A DNA stretch of 17,974 bases from Gammaproteobacteria bacterium. Lineage in GTDB: Bacteria; Pseudomonadota; Gammaproteobacteria; Xanthomonadales; Xanthomonadaceae. The position numbers and the translations under genes are program-made. Shown here one piece after another: positions 1-7,320 of this stretch. The notes beneath the pieces were generated by a model. It had not been told where the DNA came from. It saw only the letters and a program-made list of their open reading frames with translations, and searched no databases. Every line of letters starts with the position of its first letter. The stretch's first letter is position 1. The stretch covers positions 1 through 17,974 of the forward strand of contig JANYBA010000137.1 of NCBI GenBank assembly GCA_025360985.1, given 5' to 3'.

Positions 1-1266
1 CTGGACGCGCCGATCGGCTACCTGGCCAGTTTCAAAGCCTACAGCGCGAAAACCGGCACGGATTTCGATTCGTTCCTGCATGCCGAACCCAACGCGACCG
101 AGATGCACCATTTCCTCGGCAAAGACATCATCAACTTCCACGGCCTGTTCTGGCCAGCGATGCTGCACGGCGCCGGCTTCCGCGCGCCGACCAAGCTGCA
201 CGTCAACGGCTATCTGACGGTGAACGGCGCGAAGATGTCGAAGTCGCGCGGCACCTTCATCATGGCCCGCACCTTCCTCAACGCCGGCCTGAACCCGGAA
301 ACGCTTCGCTATTACTTCGCGGCGAAATCCGGCGCCGGCGTCGACGATCTCGACCTGAACCTCGACGACTACGCGGCGCGGGTGAATTCCGACCTGGTCG
401 GCAAGTTCGTCAATATCGCCAGCCGCTGCGCCGGGTTTATCGGCAAGCGCTACGACGGAATGCTGGCCGCGTCGTTGCCGGAGCCGGCGATGTACGCACG
501 CTTCGCTGCTTCGCTGCACGAAGTCCGCGATGCTTGTGCCGCCGGCGAGTTCAGCCAGGCCGTTCGCCTGGTCATGGCGCTGGCCGACGAGGCCAATCGC
601 TACATCGACGACAGGAAGCCGTGGGTGATCGCCAAGCAGGACGGCGCCGACGCCGAGCTGCAAGCGGTGTGCACGCAAGGGCTGAACCTGTTCCGCGTGC
701 TCGCCACGGGACTTAGGCCCGTTCTGCCCGGGCTATGCGCCAAGGCCGAGGCATTCCTCAATGCGCCGGTCGCCCATTGGGACGACCTCGCCAAACCACT
801 GCTCGACCATCGCATCGCCGAATACCAGCCGCTGCTCACCCGTATCGACCCCAAGCAGATCGAAACCATGATCGAAGCCTCGAAAGACACGATGCAAGCC
901 GTCGGGGCTGAGGCCCCTCCCACAAAAACCGCACCGACGATCGGCATAGAGGATTTCAACAAGCTCGACCTGCGCGTCGGCAAGGTGCTCGAATGCGCCT
1001 TCGTCGACGGTTCGGACAAACTACTGCGCTTCAAGCTCGACGCCGGCGACCTCGGCGAGCGGCAGATTTTTTCCGGCATCCGCGCCAGTTACGGCGAACC
1101 GGAGCAACTGGTCGGCCGCAACGTTGTGTTCATCGCCAACCTGGCGCCGCGCAAGATGCGCTTCGGAGTCTCCGAAGGCATGATCCTGTCGGCCGGCTTC
1201 GACAGCGACCGGCTCGTCCTACTCGATGTCGACACCGGGGCCTTGCCCGGCATGCCGGTGAAATGA
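1..1266 (+). CDS. metG: Methionyl-tRNA synthetase, 3' part (5' end outside window)
   Basis: Charges tRNA-Met with methionine in the cytoplasm. The reading frame is open from base 1 and ends at TGA 1264-1266, so 421 C-terminal residues are visible; against the E. coli enzyme (677 residues) roughly 260 N-terminal residues lie outside. KMSKS, the class I ATP-binding loop, is at visible residues 78-82, followed by the helical anticodon-binding region. From about residue 316 there is the dimerising EMAP-II/OB-fold tRNA-binding domain, with the family signatures KLDLRVGKV, FSGIRASY and NLAPRKMRFGVSEGM. A linker between the two parts carries an in-frame REP-like palindrome (901-923). The rnfB-like gene starts 9 bases after the stop and is probably co-transcribed. 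Identity is certain; only the start is unseen. Confidence 0.97.
   Translation: MDAPIGYLASFKAYSAKTGTDFDSFLHAEPNATEMHHFLGKDIINFHGLFWPAMLHGAGFRAPTKLHVNGYLTVNGAKMSKSRGTFIMARTFLNAGLNPETLRYYFAAKSGAGVDDLDLNLDDYAARVNSDLVGKFVNIASRCAGFIGKRYDGMLAASLPEPAMYARFAASLHEVRDACAAGEFSQAVRLVMALADEANRYIDDRKPWVIAKQDGADAELQAVCTQGLNLFRVLATGLRPVLPGLCAKAEAFLNAPVAHWDDLAKPLLDHRIAEYQPLLTRIDPKQIETMIEASKDTMQAVGAEAPPTKTAPTIGIEDFNKLDLRVGKVLECAFVDGSDKLLRFKLDAGDLGERQIFSGIRASYGEPEQLVGRNVVFIANLAPRKMRFGVSEGMILSAGFDSDRLVLLDVDTGALPGMPVK
901..923 (-). repeat. REP-like palindrome inside the metG coding sequence
   Basis: Read on the minus strand the unit begins GTGGGAGGGG and ends CCCCGAC. Its stem is GGGGC (904-908) pairing with GCCCC (913-917) around a TGAG loop. 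It resembles the G+C-rich REP units that are scattered between genes in Xanthomonadaceae and has the same layout as the GTAG units at 9853-9923: a G-rich head followed by a short palindrome. Here it is translated in frame as VGAEAPPT in the linker between the MetRS core and its C-terminal tRNA-binding domain. Assignment to a REP family is from memory of such sequences, since only one copy is in view. Confidence 0.55.
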
Positions 1267-1275
1267 CGCCTTGAA

Positions 1276-1695
1276 GTGAACCAGGCCGACTTCGAGTCGC
1301 TCGTCGAGAAAATCGACCGCCTGCTGCCGCAGACGCAGTGCACGCGTTGCGGCTATCCCGCCTGCCTGCCCTACGCCCGCGCCATCGCCACTGGCGAGGC
1401 CGACATCAATCGCTGCCCGCCCGGCGGCGAGGCCGGGATCCGCGCCTTGGCGGGCCTGCTTGGCCGTGATCCCAAGCCGCTAAATCCGGACTGCGGCGTC
1501 GAGTCGCCACCACGCGTGGCATTGATCCGCGAGGCCGAATGCATCGGTTGCGCCAAGTGCATCCAGGCCTGCCCGGTCGACGCCATCGTCGGCGCGCCAA
1601 AGTTCATGCACAGCGTGCTCGCCGACATCTGCACCGGCTGTGAGCTGTGCTTGCCGCCCTGCCCGGTCGACTGCATCGATTTGGTGCCGGCCTAG
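1276..1695 (+). CDS. rnfB: Short RnfB/RsxB-type iron-sulfur protein without membrane anchor
   Basis: A 139-residue electron-transfer protein with three cluster sites. Residues 18-51 match the RnfB [4Fe-4S] signature ([14 protein letters not shown], then PYARAI), with ligands C22, C25, C30 and C47. Two ferredoxin-type sites follow at C89/C92/C95/C99 and C119/C122/C125/C129. Full RnfB/RsxB is about 190 residues and starts with a hydrophobic membrane segment, which is absent here; no other rnf gene is in the window. The GTG start at 1276 is the only usable start in this frame, because the frame is closed at 1264 by the bases that form the metG stop, 9 bases upstream. No clear ribosome-binding site is visible, so it probably depends on coupling to metG. 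The stop TAG overlaps that of the convergent gene. The partner is unknown; the protein may act as a soluble ferredoxin rather than as part of an Rnf pump. Confidence 0.88.
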   Translation: MNQADFESLVEKIDRLLPQTQCTRCGYPACLPYARAIATGEADINRCPPGGEAGIRALAGLLGRDPKPLNPDCGVESPPRVALIREAECIGCAKCIQACPVDAIVGAPKFMHSVLADICTGCELCLPPCPVDCIDLVPA

Positions 1696-2567
1696 AGAAC
1701 GCGCTCGACCTTGTAACCGGCGGCGCGCAATTTCGCCACCAGGCCTTCGTCGCCGAGCAAGTGCAGGCTGCCGACCACGACCAGGGTGTCGCGCTGGTGC
1801 TCACCGTCGAGCATGGCGCGAAGCTTCGGCAGCCAGGCGTCGTTGCGGTCGGTGTCCATGCGCCGGTACAGGGCCGGATATTTTTGCTGGAATTCCTGGC
1901 CCAATTCCCGGTACAGACCCCGCTCGTCGCCGGCGCGCCAGAGCGCGTGCAGCCGGTCGATCTGCGCTTCGTCCTCCAGCGACTCCGACAGCGTTTCGGT
2001 TTGCTCCTGCGCGCTCATGGAATCGAAAAGATGGATCTGGTCGGCGCTCGATTCCAGTCCGCGCGTGGCCTTGCCGGCGCTGGCGGCGCGCGCCATCAGG
2101 TTGCGATCCAGGCCCAGTTGCGGGTCGTAGCCGCTGCGGGCGAGGCCGTCCAGGCCGATCACCAGCGCAACGAACCACGGCTCGCTCGTTTGCAGTTGCG
2201 CCAACGGCAGGCCATGGTCGCGGCAATAGGCCTGCAAGCGCTGCCAGACCGGCGCCGGCAATGCTTGTTGCAGGTCCTGGCCCGTCGGCAACCGCGCCGC
2301 CGCCATCATCTGCTGCGCCAACTCCGGCGATTCCAGCTCCGCCGGCGGTAGTTCGAATGCCAAGGTCTCGGCATCCGCGAAGGCCGAATCGACCGTTGCC
2401 GGCAGGGGATAGTCCGAGGGCTTGAGCGCATGGAAGGAACCGAGCAGGTACAGGTGGTTGTCGGCGTCGCTCACCTTCCACAACAGTGGCCGCGCCGGCT
2501 CGGCCTGCGCGCATCCGGCCAGCAGCACGAGCAGCGCGGCCCAAGGCCAATTCCTGCGCCCGGGCAT
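1692..2567 (-). CDS. TraB/PrgY/GumN-family lipoprotein
   Basis: A 291-residue protein of the TraB/GumN (Tiki-like) superfamily, whose members are putative metal-dependent hydrolases of largely unknown substrate. The chosen ATG at 2567 overlaps the upstream stop as TGATG and gives a clean signal peptide, with lipobox LAGC at residues 16-19 and Cys19 as the lipid site. Alanine at +2 suggests the outer membrane. Family signatures are visible at both ends: LLGSFHAL (His46, the GxxH of the family) and [10 protein letters not shown] (His269), followed by [17 protein letters not shown] longer frame reaching back to 2666 would run into the DUF1684 gene and lose the signal peptide. It is last in the minus-strand cluster and translationally coupled to the DUF1684 lipoprotein. 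Its stop shares CTAG with the convergent rnfB-like stop. Confidence 0.85.
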   Translation of the reverse strand: MPGRRNWPWAALLVLLAGCAQAEPARPLLWKVSDADNHLYLLGSFHALKPSDYPLPATVDSAFADAETLAFELPPAELESPELAQQMMAAARLPTGQDLQQALPAPVWQRLQAYCRDHGLPLAQLQTSEPWFVALVIGLDGLARSGYDPQLGLDRNLMARAASAGKATRGLESSADQIHLFDSMSAQEQTETLSESLEDEAQIDRLHALWRAGDERGLYRELGQEFQQKYPALYRRMDTDRNDAWLPKLRAMLDGEHQRDTLVVVGSLHLLGDEGLVAKLRAAGYKVERVL

Positions 2568-3535
2568 CACGGCTTCAGCGCTTCTGCTTCGATCCCGTGC
2601 AGCGGCTTCTTCTCGCCAGCGCGGATGGCCAGGTCCAAACGGTTGCTCGCCGGCGGCAAGGGGCAAGTCGCATACGGCGTGAAGGCACAGGGTGGATCGT
2701 AGGTCTTGTTGAAGTCCAGGATCGTGGTGCCATCGGGGCCCGGGTAGGCGGCATACAGGAAGCGGGCCGCGGCATAACTCTCGTGGCCGCTGGTGCGGTC
2801 GGCGAAGGTGAAGAACAGGCGATGGTCGCCTTCGTCGATCGCTTCCATGGTGAAGCTCTTGCCGCCCTTTTCGAAGGTGAGCGTGCCGGGATTGTCCATC
2901 GGCTCATAGATGCCGATGATGTTCAATATCTGGATCTTCTGGCCGGGCGGGTGCGCCTTGAACCTGGCCTTGAATCGGAACGCAGGGTCGATGTCGAAGT
3001 ACGGGATCGGCTCGAAGTGGGTGCGCGTGGTCGCCAATGCATCCTTGACGCGCAATGCGTAGCGATCGCCGCGCTTGATCACGATGAAGCTGGCGTCGCC
3101 CTTGTTGAATCCGACCAGGGTCGGCCCAGCCTCGCCGGCGTCGGCATCGGCGACCAGTCGCACCGTGCCTTTCGCCGGCTGGCCATTGATCGTGATGTCG
3201 ACGCCGGATTCCGGCACGAAGGTGATCACGGCGTACTTGTCGAGGGTGACGATGCCGATGTGCGGCGGGCCGACGCGCAGCTGCGTGCCGTTGTCCTTGG
3301 CGGAACCGACGCGGGTGGTTCCGCGCTCGAGCCAGTGCATGCCGACCAGCGACAACCAGCCATCGGGGCGCTGCAAGCGCGCCAGGCGCTCGGCGCGCGT
3401 GTCCATGATTTCCTTGGCATAGGCGATTCGGGCGGCGTCCAGCGCCGGATTCGCGGCGATCTTGTCGCCGCCCTTGCCGCAGGCGGCCAGGCCAAAGACA
3501 AGGACCATGGTCGATGTGATCAGGAGCTTGCGCAT
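2567..3535 (-). CDS. DUF1684-family lipoprotein
   Basis: A 322-residue protein with a lipoprotein signal peptide: MRKLL, a hydrophobic stretch, then lipobox LAAC with Cys19. The body matches DUF1684, including an early GWLSLVGMHWLERG segment, and near the C terminus (about 276-300) the family hallmark NKTYDPPCAFTPYATC followed by PLPPASNRL. Length is normal for the family. The molecular function is not established and I do not assign one. The gene starts 7 bases after the mutL stop, and its TGA overlaps the ATG of the TraB-like lipoprotein, so mutL, this gene and the next are likely one transcript. A functional tie between the two lipoproteins is inferred from coupling only. Confidence 0.87.
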   Translation of the reverse strand: MRKLLITSTMVLVFGLAACGKGGDKIAANPALDAARIAYAKEIMDTRAERLARLQRPDGWLSLVGMHWLERGTTRVGSAKDNGTQLRVGPPHIGIVTLDKYAVITFVPESGVDITINGQPAKGTVRLVADADAGEAGPTLVGFNKGDASFIVIKRGDRYALRVKDALATTRTHFEPIPYFDIDPAFRFKARFKAHPPGQKIQILNIIGIYEPMDNPGTLTFEKGGKSFTMEAIDEGDHRLFFTFADRTSGHESYAAARFLYAAYPGPDGTTILDFNKTYDPPCAFTPYATCPLPPASNRLDLAIRAGEKKPLHGIEAEALKP

Positions 3536-3542
3536 TGTCGTC

Positions 3543-5306
3543 TCAACGTCCTCGAAGGAATAAACGATCCAGTTCCGCCTTGCTCAACTGGATCCAGGTG
3601 GGGCGGCCATGATTGCATTGTCCGGAGCGCTCGGTCGACTCCATGTCGCGCAAGAGCGCATTCATTTCGGCGATGTTCAGCCGCCGGTTGGCCCGGACCG
3701 AGGTGTGACAAGCAAGGGTGGACAGGAGTTCGTTCCGGGCCCGCTCGATGACCTGGCTCGTGCCGTGTTCGCGCAGGTCGGCGAGCACGTCCAGCACCAG
3801 GGCCTTGGGGTCGAGGTCGACGAGCAGGGACGGCACCGCGCGGATGCCCAGCGCTTGCGGGCCGCTGCGGCGCAATTCGAAACCGAGCAGGGCCAGGGCA
3901 TCGGCGTTTTGCTCGGCAACATCGGCCTCGCGCTCCGACACCGCCAGCACTTGCGGCATCAAGAGTGCCTGGCTGCGGATGCCCTCGCCGTCCTGCGCGG
4001 CCTTCAGGCGCTCGTAGGTGATCCGCTCGTGCGCGGCATGCATGTCCACGAGGACCATGCCCTGGGCATTTTCCGCGAGGATGAAGATGCCGTGCAGCTG
4101 CGCCAGCGCAAAACCGAGCGGCGGCGCCTGGCTGGGGTCGGGCTCGGCGATGCGCGCGGGTTCGGAGATGCGCGTCGCCGCATCGCCGTACAGCGCGGAC
4201 AGCCCGGCCAGTTGCTCGCGAAGCGGCAGTCCCAGCCCGGACTGCGATGGCATCGGCCATGCCCGGTCATGCGCCGACGCCTCGGCGGCGACGGATTCGC
4301 TGGCGCCGGCGCGGGTCGTGGCCAAGGCATCGTGCAGCGTCCGGAACACGAAGTCGTGCACCAGGCGGCCATCGCGAAAACGCACTTCGTGCTTGGCCGG
4401 ATGCACGTTGACGTCGACGCGACGCGGGTCGATCTCCAGGAACAGCACGAAGGCCGGATGGCGACCATGGAACAGCACGTCGCTGTAGGCTTGCCTCACC
4501 GCATGGGTCACCAAGCGATCACGAACCGCGCGGCGGTTGACGTAGAAATACTGCTGGTCGGCGCTGGAGCGCGATGCGGTCGGCAGCCCGACCCAGCCGT
4601 GCAGGCGCAGTCCGGCGGCGGCGTGGTCGATCGCCAGGCACTGGCCGACGAAATCGGCGCCGAGCGCCTCGGCGACCCGCTTCAGTCGATCGCCATCGCC
4701 GGTGATCGGCCGGTATTGCTTGCCGCTCTTGCCGTTGTGGCTGATCCGTAATTCGACGTCCGGTCGCGCCAACGCCAGCGACCGCAGCCATTCCTCGACG
4801 TGGCCGAGTTCGGTGCGTTCGGCGCGCAGGAACTTGCGCCGCGCCGGCACGTTGAAGAAAAGGTCGCGAACCTCGATCGTGGTGCCGCGCGGATGCGGAT
4901 GCGGCGTCGGCGCGCCAGCGCGGCCGCCTTCGATCGCCAGGCGCATGCCGTGTTCGTGGCCTTCGGTCCGCGAACTGAGCGCGAAGCGGCTGACCGAAGC
5001 GATCGAGGGCAGCGCCTCGCCACGAAACCCCAGCGTCATCACCTGCTCGAGTTCGTCGAGCGAGGCAATCTTGCTGGTGGCATGGCGGGAGACCGCCAGT
5101 GGCAGCTCTTCCGGCGCGATGCCGCTGCCGTCGTCGCGGATGCGGATCAGGCGGATGCCGCCTTCCTCCAACTCGATGTCGACGCGCCGGGCACCGGCAT
5201 CGAGGGCGTTCTCGACCAGTTCCTTGACCACGGAAGCGGGACGTTCGACCACTTCGCCCGCGGCGATCTGGTTGGCAAGGGCTTCGGACAACAGGCGGAT
5301 CGGCAC
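3543..5306 (-). CDS. mutL: DNA mismatch repair protein MutL, endonuclease-motif type
   Basis: Couples MutS mismatch recognition to strand incision and excision. The GHKL ATPase is intact: [10 protein letters not shown] with E29 and N33, D58 in DDGSG, and [11 protein letters not shown] chose GTG 5306 over the longer TTG at 5324 because it gives MPIRLLSE, the usual MutL start, puts E29, N33 and D58 at the E. coli numbering, and has a GGAG 12 bases upstream; length is then 587 residues. The C-terminal domain carries [12 protein letters not shown] (421-432), fitting the DxHA(x)2E(x)4E metal site of nicking MutLs, plus ACH near 532-534 and CNHGRP at 564-569. E. coli MutL lacks this nuclease motif and uses MutH. 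A poorly conserved linker lies around residues 330-385. It follows the amidase, as in E. coli. Confidence 0.97.
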   Translation of the reverse strand: MPIRLLSEALANQIAAGEVVERPASVVKELVENALDAGARRVDIELEEGGIRLIRIRDDGSGIAPEELPLAVSRHATSKIASLDELEQVMTLGFRGEALPSIASVSRFALSSRTEGHEHGMRLAIEGGRAGAPTPHPHPRGTTIEVRDLFFNVPARRKFLRAERTELGHVEEWLRSLALARPDVELRISHNGKSGKQYRPITGDGDRLKRVAEALGADFVGQCLAIDHAAAGLRLHGWVGLPTASRSSADQQYFYVNRRAVRDRLVTHAVRQAYSDVLFHGRHPAFVLFLEIDPRRVDVNVHPAKHEVRFRDGRLVHDFVFRTLHDALATTRAGASESVAAEASAHDRAWPMPSQSGLGLPLREQLAGLSALYGDAATRISEPARIAEPDPSQAPPLGFALAQLHGIFILAENAQGMVLVDMHAAHERITYERLKAAQDGEGIRSQALLMPQVLAVSEREADVAEQNADALALLGFELRRSGPQALGIRAVPSLLVDLDPKALVLDVLADLREHGTSQVIERARNELLSTLACHTSVRANRRLNIAEMNALLRDMESTERSGQCNHGRPTWIQLSKAELDRLFLRGR

Positions 5307-5331
5307 GGCTTCGGAACACTCCAAAGCCGGA

Positions 5332-5337
5332 ATGATA
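5332..5337 (-). promoter_or_regulatory. Candidate -10 box for mutL
   Basis: On the minus strand TATCAT matches the sigma70 -10 consensus at 5 of 6 bases. It would place the transcript start near 5325, giving a leader of about 20 bases before the GTG start of mutL. No good -35 hexamer lies 16-18 bases upstream. It sits in the 62-base gap between the amidase and mutL genes, so mutL may be partly independent of the upstream operon. Confidence 0.3.
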
Positions 5338-5368
5338 GCAGCGGGGCCAGACGTCCCAGGGGCGCGGC

Positions 5369-6751
5369 TTACTTCGGCGTGCCGACGACCACCGGGACGA
5401 GCACGCGGTCGGCGACGCTGACGGTTTCAGCCGGCCGGCGACCCGCATCCTGCGCCGCATACCAGCTGCCGGGAGGCGGCTGGTCGGTGAAGTACTGGCG
5501 AACGCCGTCGGCGATGGCCGCGGCGAGCCGGGTGCGATAGTCGGGATCGGCCAAGCGCTGCTCTTCGACCGGATTGGTGATGAATCCGGTTTCGACCAGC
5601 ATCGACGGCACGTCGGGCGAACGCAGCACGACGAAGTTCGCGCGTTCGATCGCCGGCTTGTGCGCCTTGCCGACATTCTTCAGCGACGCCAGCACCTGGC
5701 CGGCGACATCGTCGGAAGCACGCATGGTCGCGCTCTGCGACAGGTCGAGCAGCACCGCCGCCAGTCCGGGGTCCTTGGCATCGAGGGACACGCCGCCAAC
5801 CAGGTCGGCGGTGTTTTCCTGGTCGGCCAGCCAGCGCGCCGCCTGCGACGAGGCGCCGCGCGTCGAAAGCACGTACACCGAGGCGCCGGTCGCCGTGTGG
5901 TTGGGCGAGGCGTCGGCGTGGATCGAGATGAACAGGTCCGCCTGCGCCGAACGCGCGCGCATGTAGCGATCCTGCAAGGGAACAAAGGTGTCGTCGTCGC
6001 GGATCAACACCGCGCGCATGCCGGGATCGGCGTTGACCAGGCGCGCCAATTCGCGCGCGATCGCCAGCGTGACGCGTTTTTCGTTGACGCCGCCGGGGCC
6101 GTGCGCGCCGGGATCCTTGCCGCCGTGGCCGGCATCGATGGCGACCACGAGCTTGCGCGGCGCGACGCCGATCACGTCCTGCATGGTTTTCGCGGGCACG
6201 GCGCGCGGCGCGGCATTCGCAGGCGTGTTATTCACCGGCACGACGGTCGCCTGCGGCGGTCGCGGAATTGGATTCGCCTGCGCCACGACCGGAGGCGACG
6301 GGACCTCCGGCGGTGGCAGCATGGCCGCGACGGGCCTCGGAGCCGCCGCGTGGACCTGGAGCGGGTTGGCGAGATCGACGATCAGGCGCGCGTGCGCGCC
6401 ATCGCGCTCGATGCGCGCACTCGGCGTCACGGTGGCCACGCCGAGATCGAATACCAGGCGCAAGGTATCGGCGCCGGGCTTGCCGCTGCGGACGCTGGTG
6501 ACAATGCCGTTCGGCGCCGGCGCACGATAGCCGGAGGCGAGCTTGGCGCCATCCAGGTCGAGCACCAGCCGATCAGGTCCTTGCAAGGTGAAGCACTTGT
6601 AGGACGCCTCGGCGTCCATCTCCACGACCACTTGGGTCCCGGCATCGCTTTCGACCAACCGGATCTGGGCGACGTCGGCGGCCCGCGCCTGGCCGATCAG
6701 GGCCAGACTTAAAGACACCGCCAGCAGAGCTTTAGTGATCCCCGAGCACAT
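5369..6751 (-). CDS. amiB: N-acetylmuramoyl-L-alanine amidase with AMIN domain (AmiB position, AmiC-like architecture)
   Basis: A periplasmic zinc amidase that cleaves the peptide stem from murein and acts in daughter-cell separation. ATG 6751 is preferred over a TTG at 6787 because it starts directly before a signal peptide ending ARA-AD. An AMIN septal-targeting domain spans about residues 28-130. A proline-rich linker follows (about 140-190), then the Amidase_3 domain with zinc ligands H209 (IDAGHGG), E224 and H278 (FISIHAD), and catalytic E387 (MLVETGF). The 460-residue protein ends shortly after the catalytic domain and shows no LysM repeat, unlike E. coli AmiB, whose place between tsaE and mutL it occupies. 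Symbol amiB is therefore by gene order, while the domain layout is closer to AmiC. Confidence 0.9.
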   Translation of the reverse strand: MCSGITKALLAVSLSLALIGQARAADVAQIRLVESDAGTQVVVEMDAEASYKCFTLQGPDRLVLDLDGAKLASGYRAPAPNGIVTSVRSGKPGADTLRLVFDLGVATVTPSARIERDGAHARLIVDLANPLQVHAAAPRPVAAMLPPPEVPSPPVVAQANPIPRPPQATVVPVNNTPANAAPRAVPAKTMQDVIGVAPRKLVVAIDAGHGGKDPGAHGPGGVNEKRVTLAIARELARLVNADPGMRAVLIRDDDTFVPLQDRYMRARSAQADLFISIHADASPNHTATGASVYVLSTRGASSQAARWLADQENTADLVGGVSLDAKDPGLAAVLLDLSQSATMRASDDVAGQVLASLKNVGKAHKPAIERANFVVLRSPDVPSMLVETGFITNPVEEQRLADPDYRTRLAAAIADGVRQYFTDQPPPGSWYAAQDAGRRPAETVSVADRVLVPVVVGTPK

Positions 6752-6758
6752 GGGCCGG

Positions 6759-6787
6759 ATTGAATCACCGGTCCAATCGGATTGCAA
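6759..6787 (-). promoter_or_regulatory. Possible promoter for the amidase gene
   Basis: In the 86-base gap between tsaE and the amidase, the minus strand reads TTGCAA (6787-6782), a 17-base spacer, then TTCAAT (6764-6759). This would start transcription within a base or two of the ATG at 6751, giving little or no leader; no convincing ribosome-binding site is present. The match is moderate and the assignment rests only on sequence and spacing. Confidence 0.27.
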
Positions 6788-6837
6788 GTACTTTTCCCTT
6801 GAAAATCCGTAGCCTGGCCTAACTTCCTAATAATCTT

Positions 6838-7320
6838 CTAAACTGAACGCCCAGGAGCGGCCAGATTGCTGAGTTCTTCGAGCCAAACCCGGCCTTTTGC
6901 TGTGCTTGCCGCCAAATTTGCCCGCCTGCCCTCACCAGACACCTGAAGAAGCAGGTCCAAGTCCCCGGGGGGCAATGCTTTGCCACCCCGCTCCGGCCAT
7001 TCCACCAGCCAGCAAAGGGCCCGGCCGGCGAGATCGGCCAGGCCCAGGAAGTCGAGCTCGGCTGGCTCGGCGATCCGGTACAGGTCCAGGTGCAGGGCGT
7101 CCCCGTCCGGCAGGGAATATTGCTCGACCAGGGTATAGGTCGGGCTCTTGATCGGTCCGATCACTCCGAGCGCACGCAGCAGGGCGCGCGCCACGGTCGA
7201 CTTTCCGGCGCCCAACTCGCCGCGCAGACCGAGGACCGACCCCGCCGGCATGCTCGTGGCGAGACGGTGTCCCAGCCGCTCGGTCGCGGCGGCGTCTGGC
7301 AGGTCGAGTTCGAGGCTCAT
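6838..7320 (-). CDS. tsaE: tRNA threonylcarbamoyladenosine biosynthesis ATPase TsaE
   Basis: The ATPase subunit of the TsaBDE machine that makes t6A37 on ANN-decoding tRNAs. The 160-residue protein has Walker A GELGAGKST (residues 34-42, K40), the family block KSPTYTLVEQY (58-68) and HLDLYR (77-82). WLVEWPER follows at about 104-111. The C-terminal tail after about residue 125 is variable and loosely conserved in the family. ATG 7320 overlaps the nnr stop as ATGA, so translation is coupled to nnr, reproducing the E. coli yjeF-yjeE arrangement. The amidase gene follows after 86 bases. Confidence 0.96.
   Translation of the reverse strand: MSLELDLPDAAATERLGHRLATSMPAGSVLGLRGELGAGKSTVARALLRALGVIGPIKSPTYTLVEQYSLPDGDALHLDLYRIAEPAELDFLGLADLAGRALCWLVEWPERGGKALPPGDLDLLLQVSGEGRRANLAASTAKGRVWLEELSNLAAPGRSV

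Noticed and set aside
2486..3751. 421-codon plus-strand open frame
   Set aside because: It lies antisense to the DUF1684 lipoprotein gene and the end of mutL. Its translation is arginine/alanine-rich with no recognisable domain, while the minus-strand genes are clear.
3609..4751. 380-codon plus-strand open frame
   Set aside because: Antisense to mutL, whose conserved motifs cover the same bases. It is a product of high GC content.
6752..6837. Riboswitch or small RNA between tsaE and the amidase
   Set aside because: Only 86 bases with no strong stem-loop or conserved aptamer pattern. A weak promoter-like pair is the only signal.
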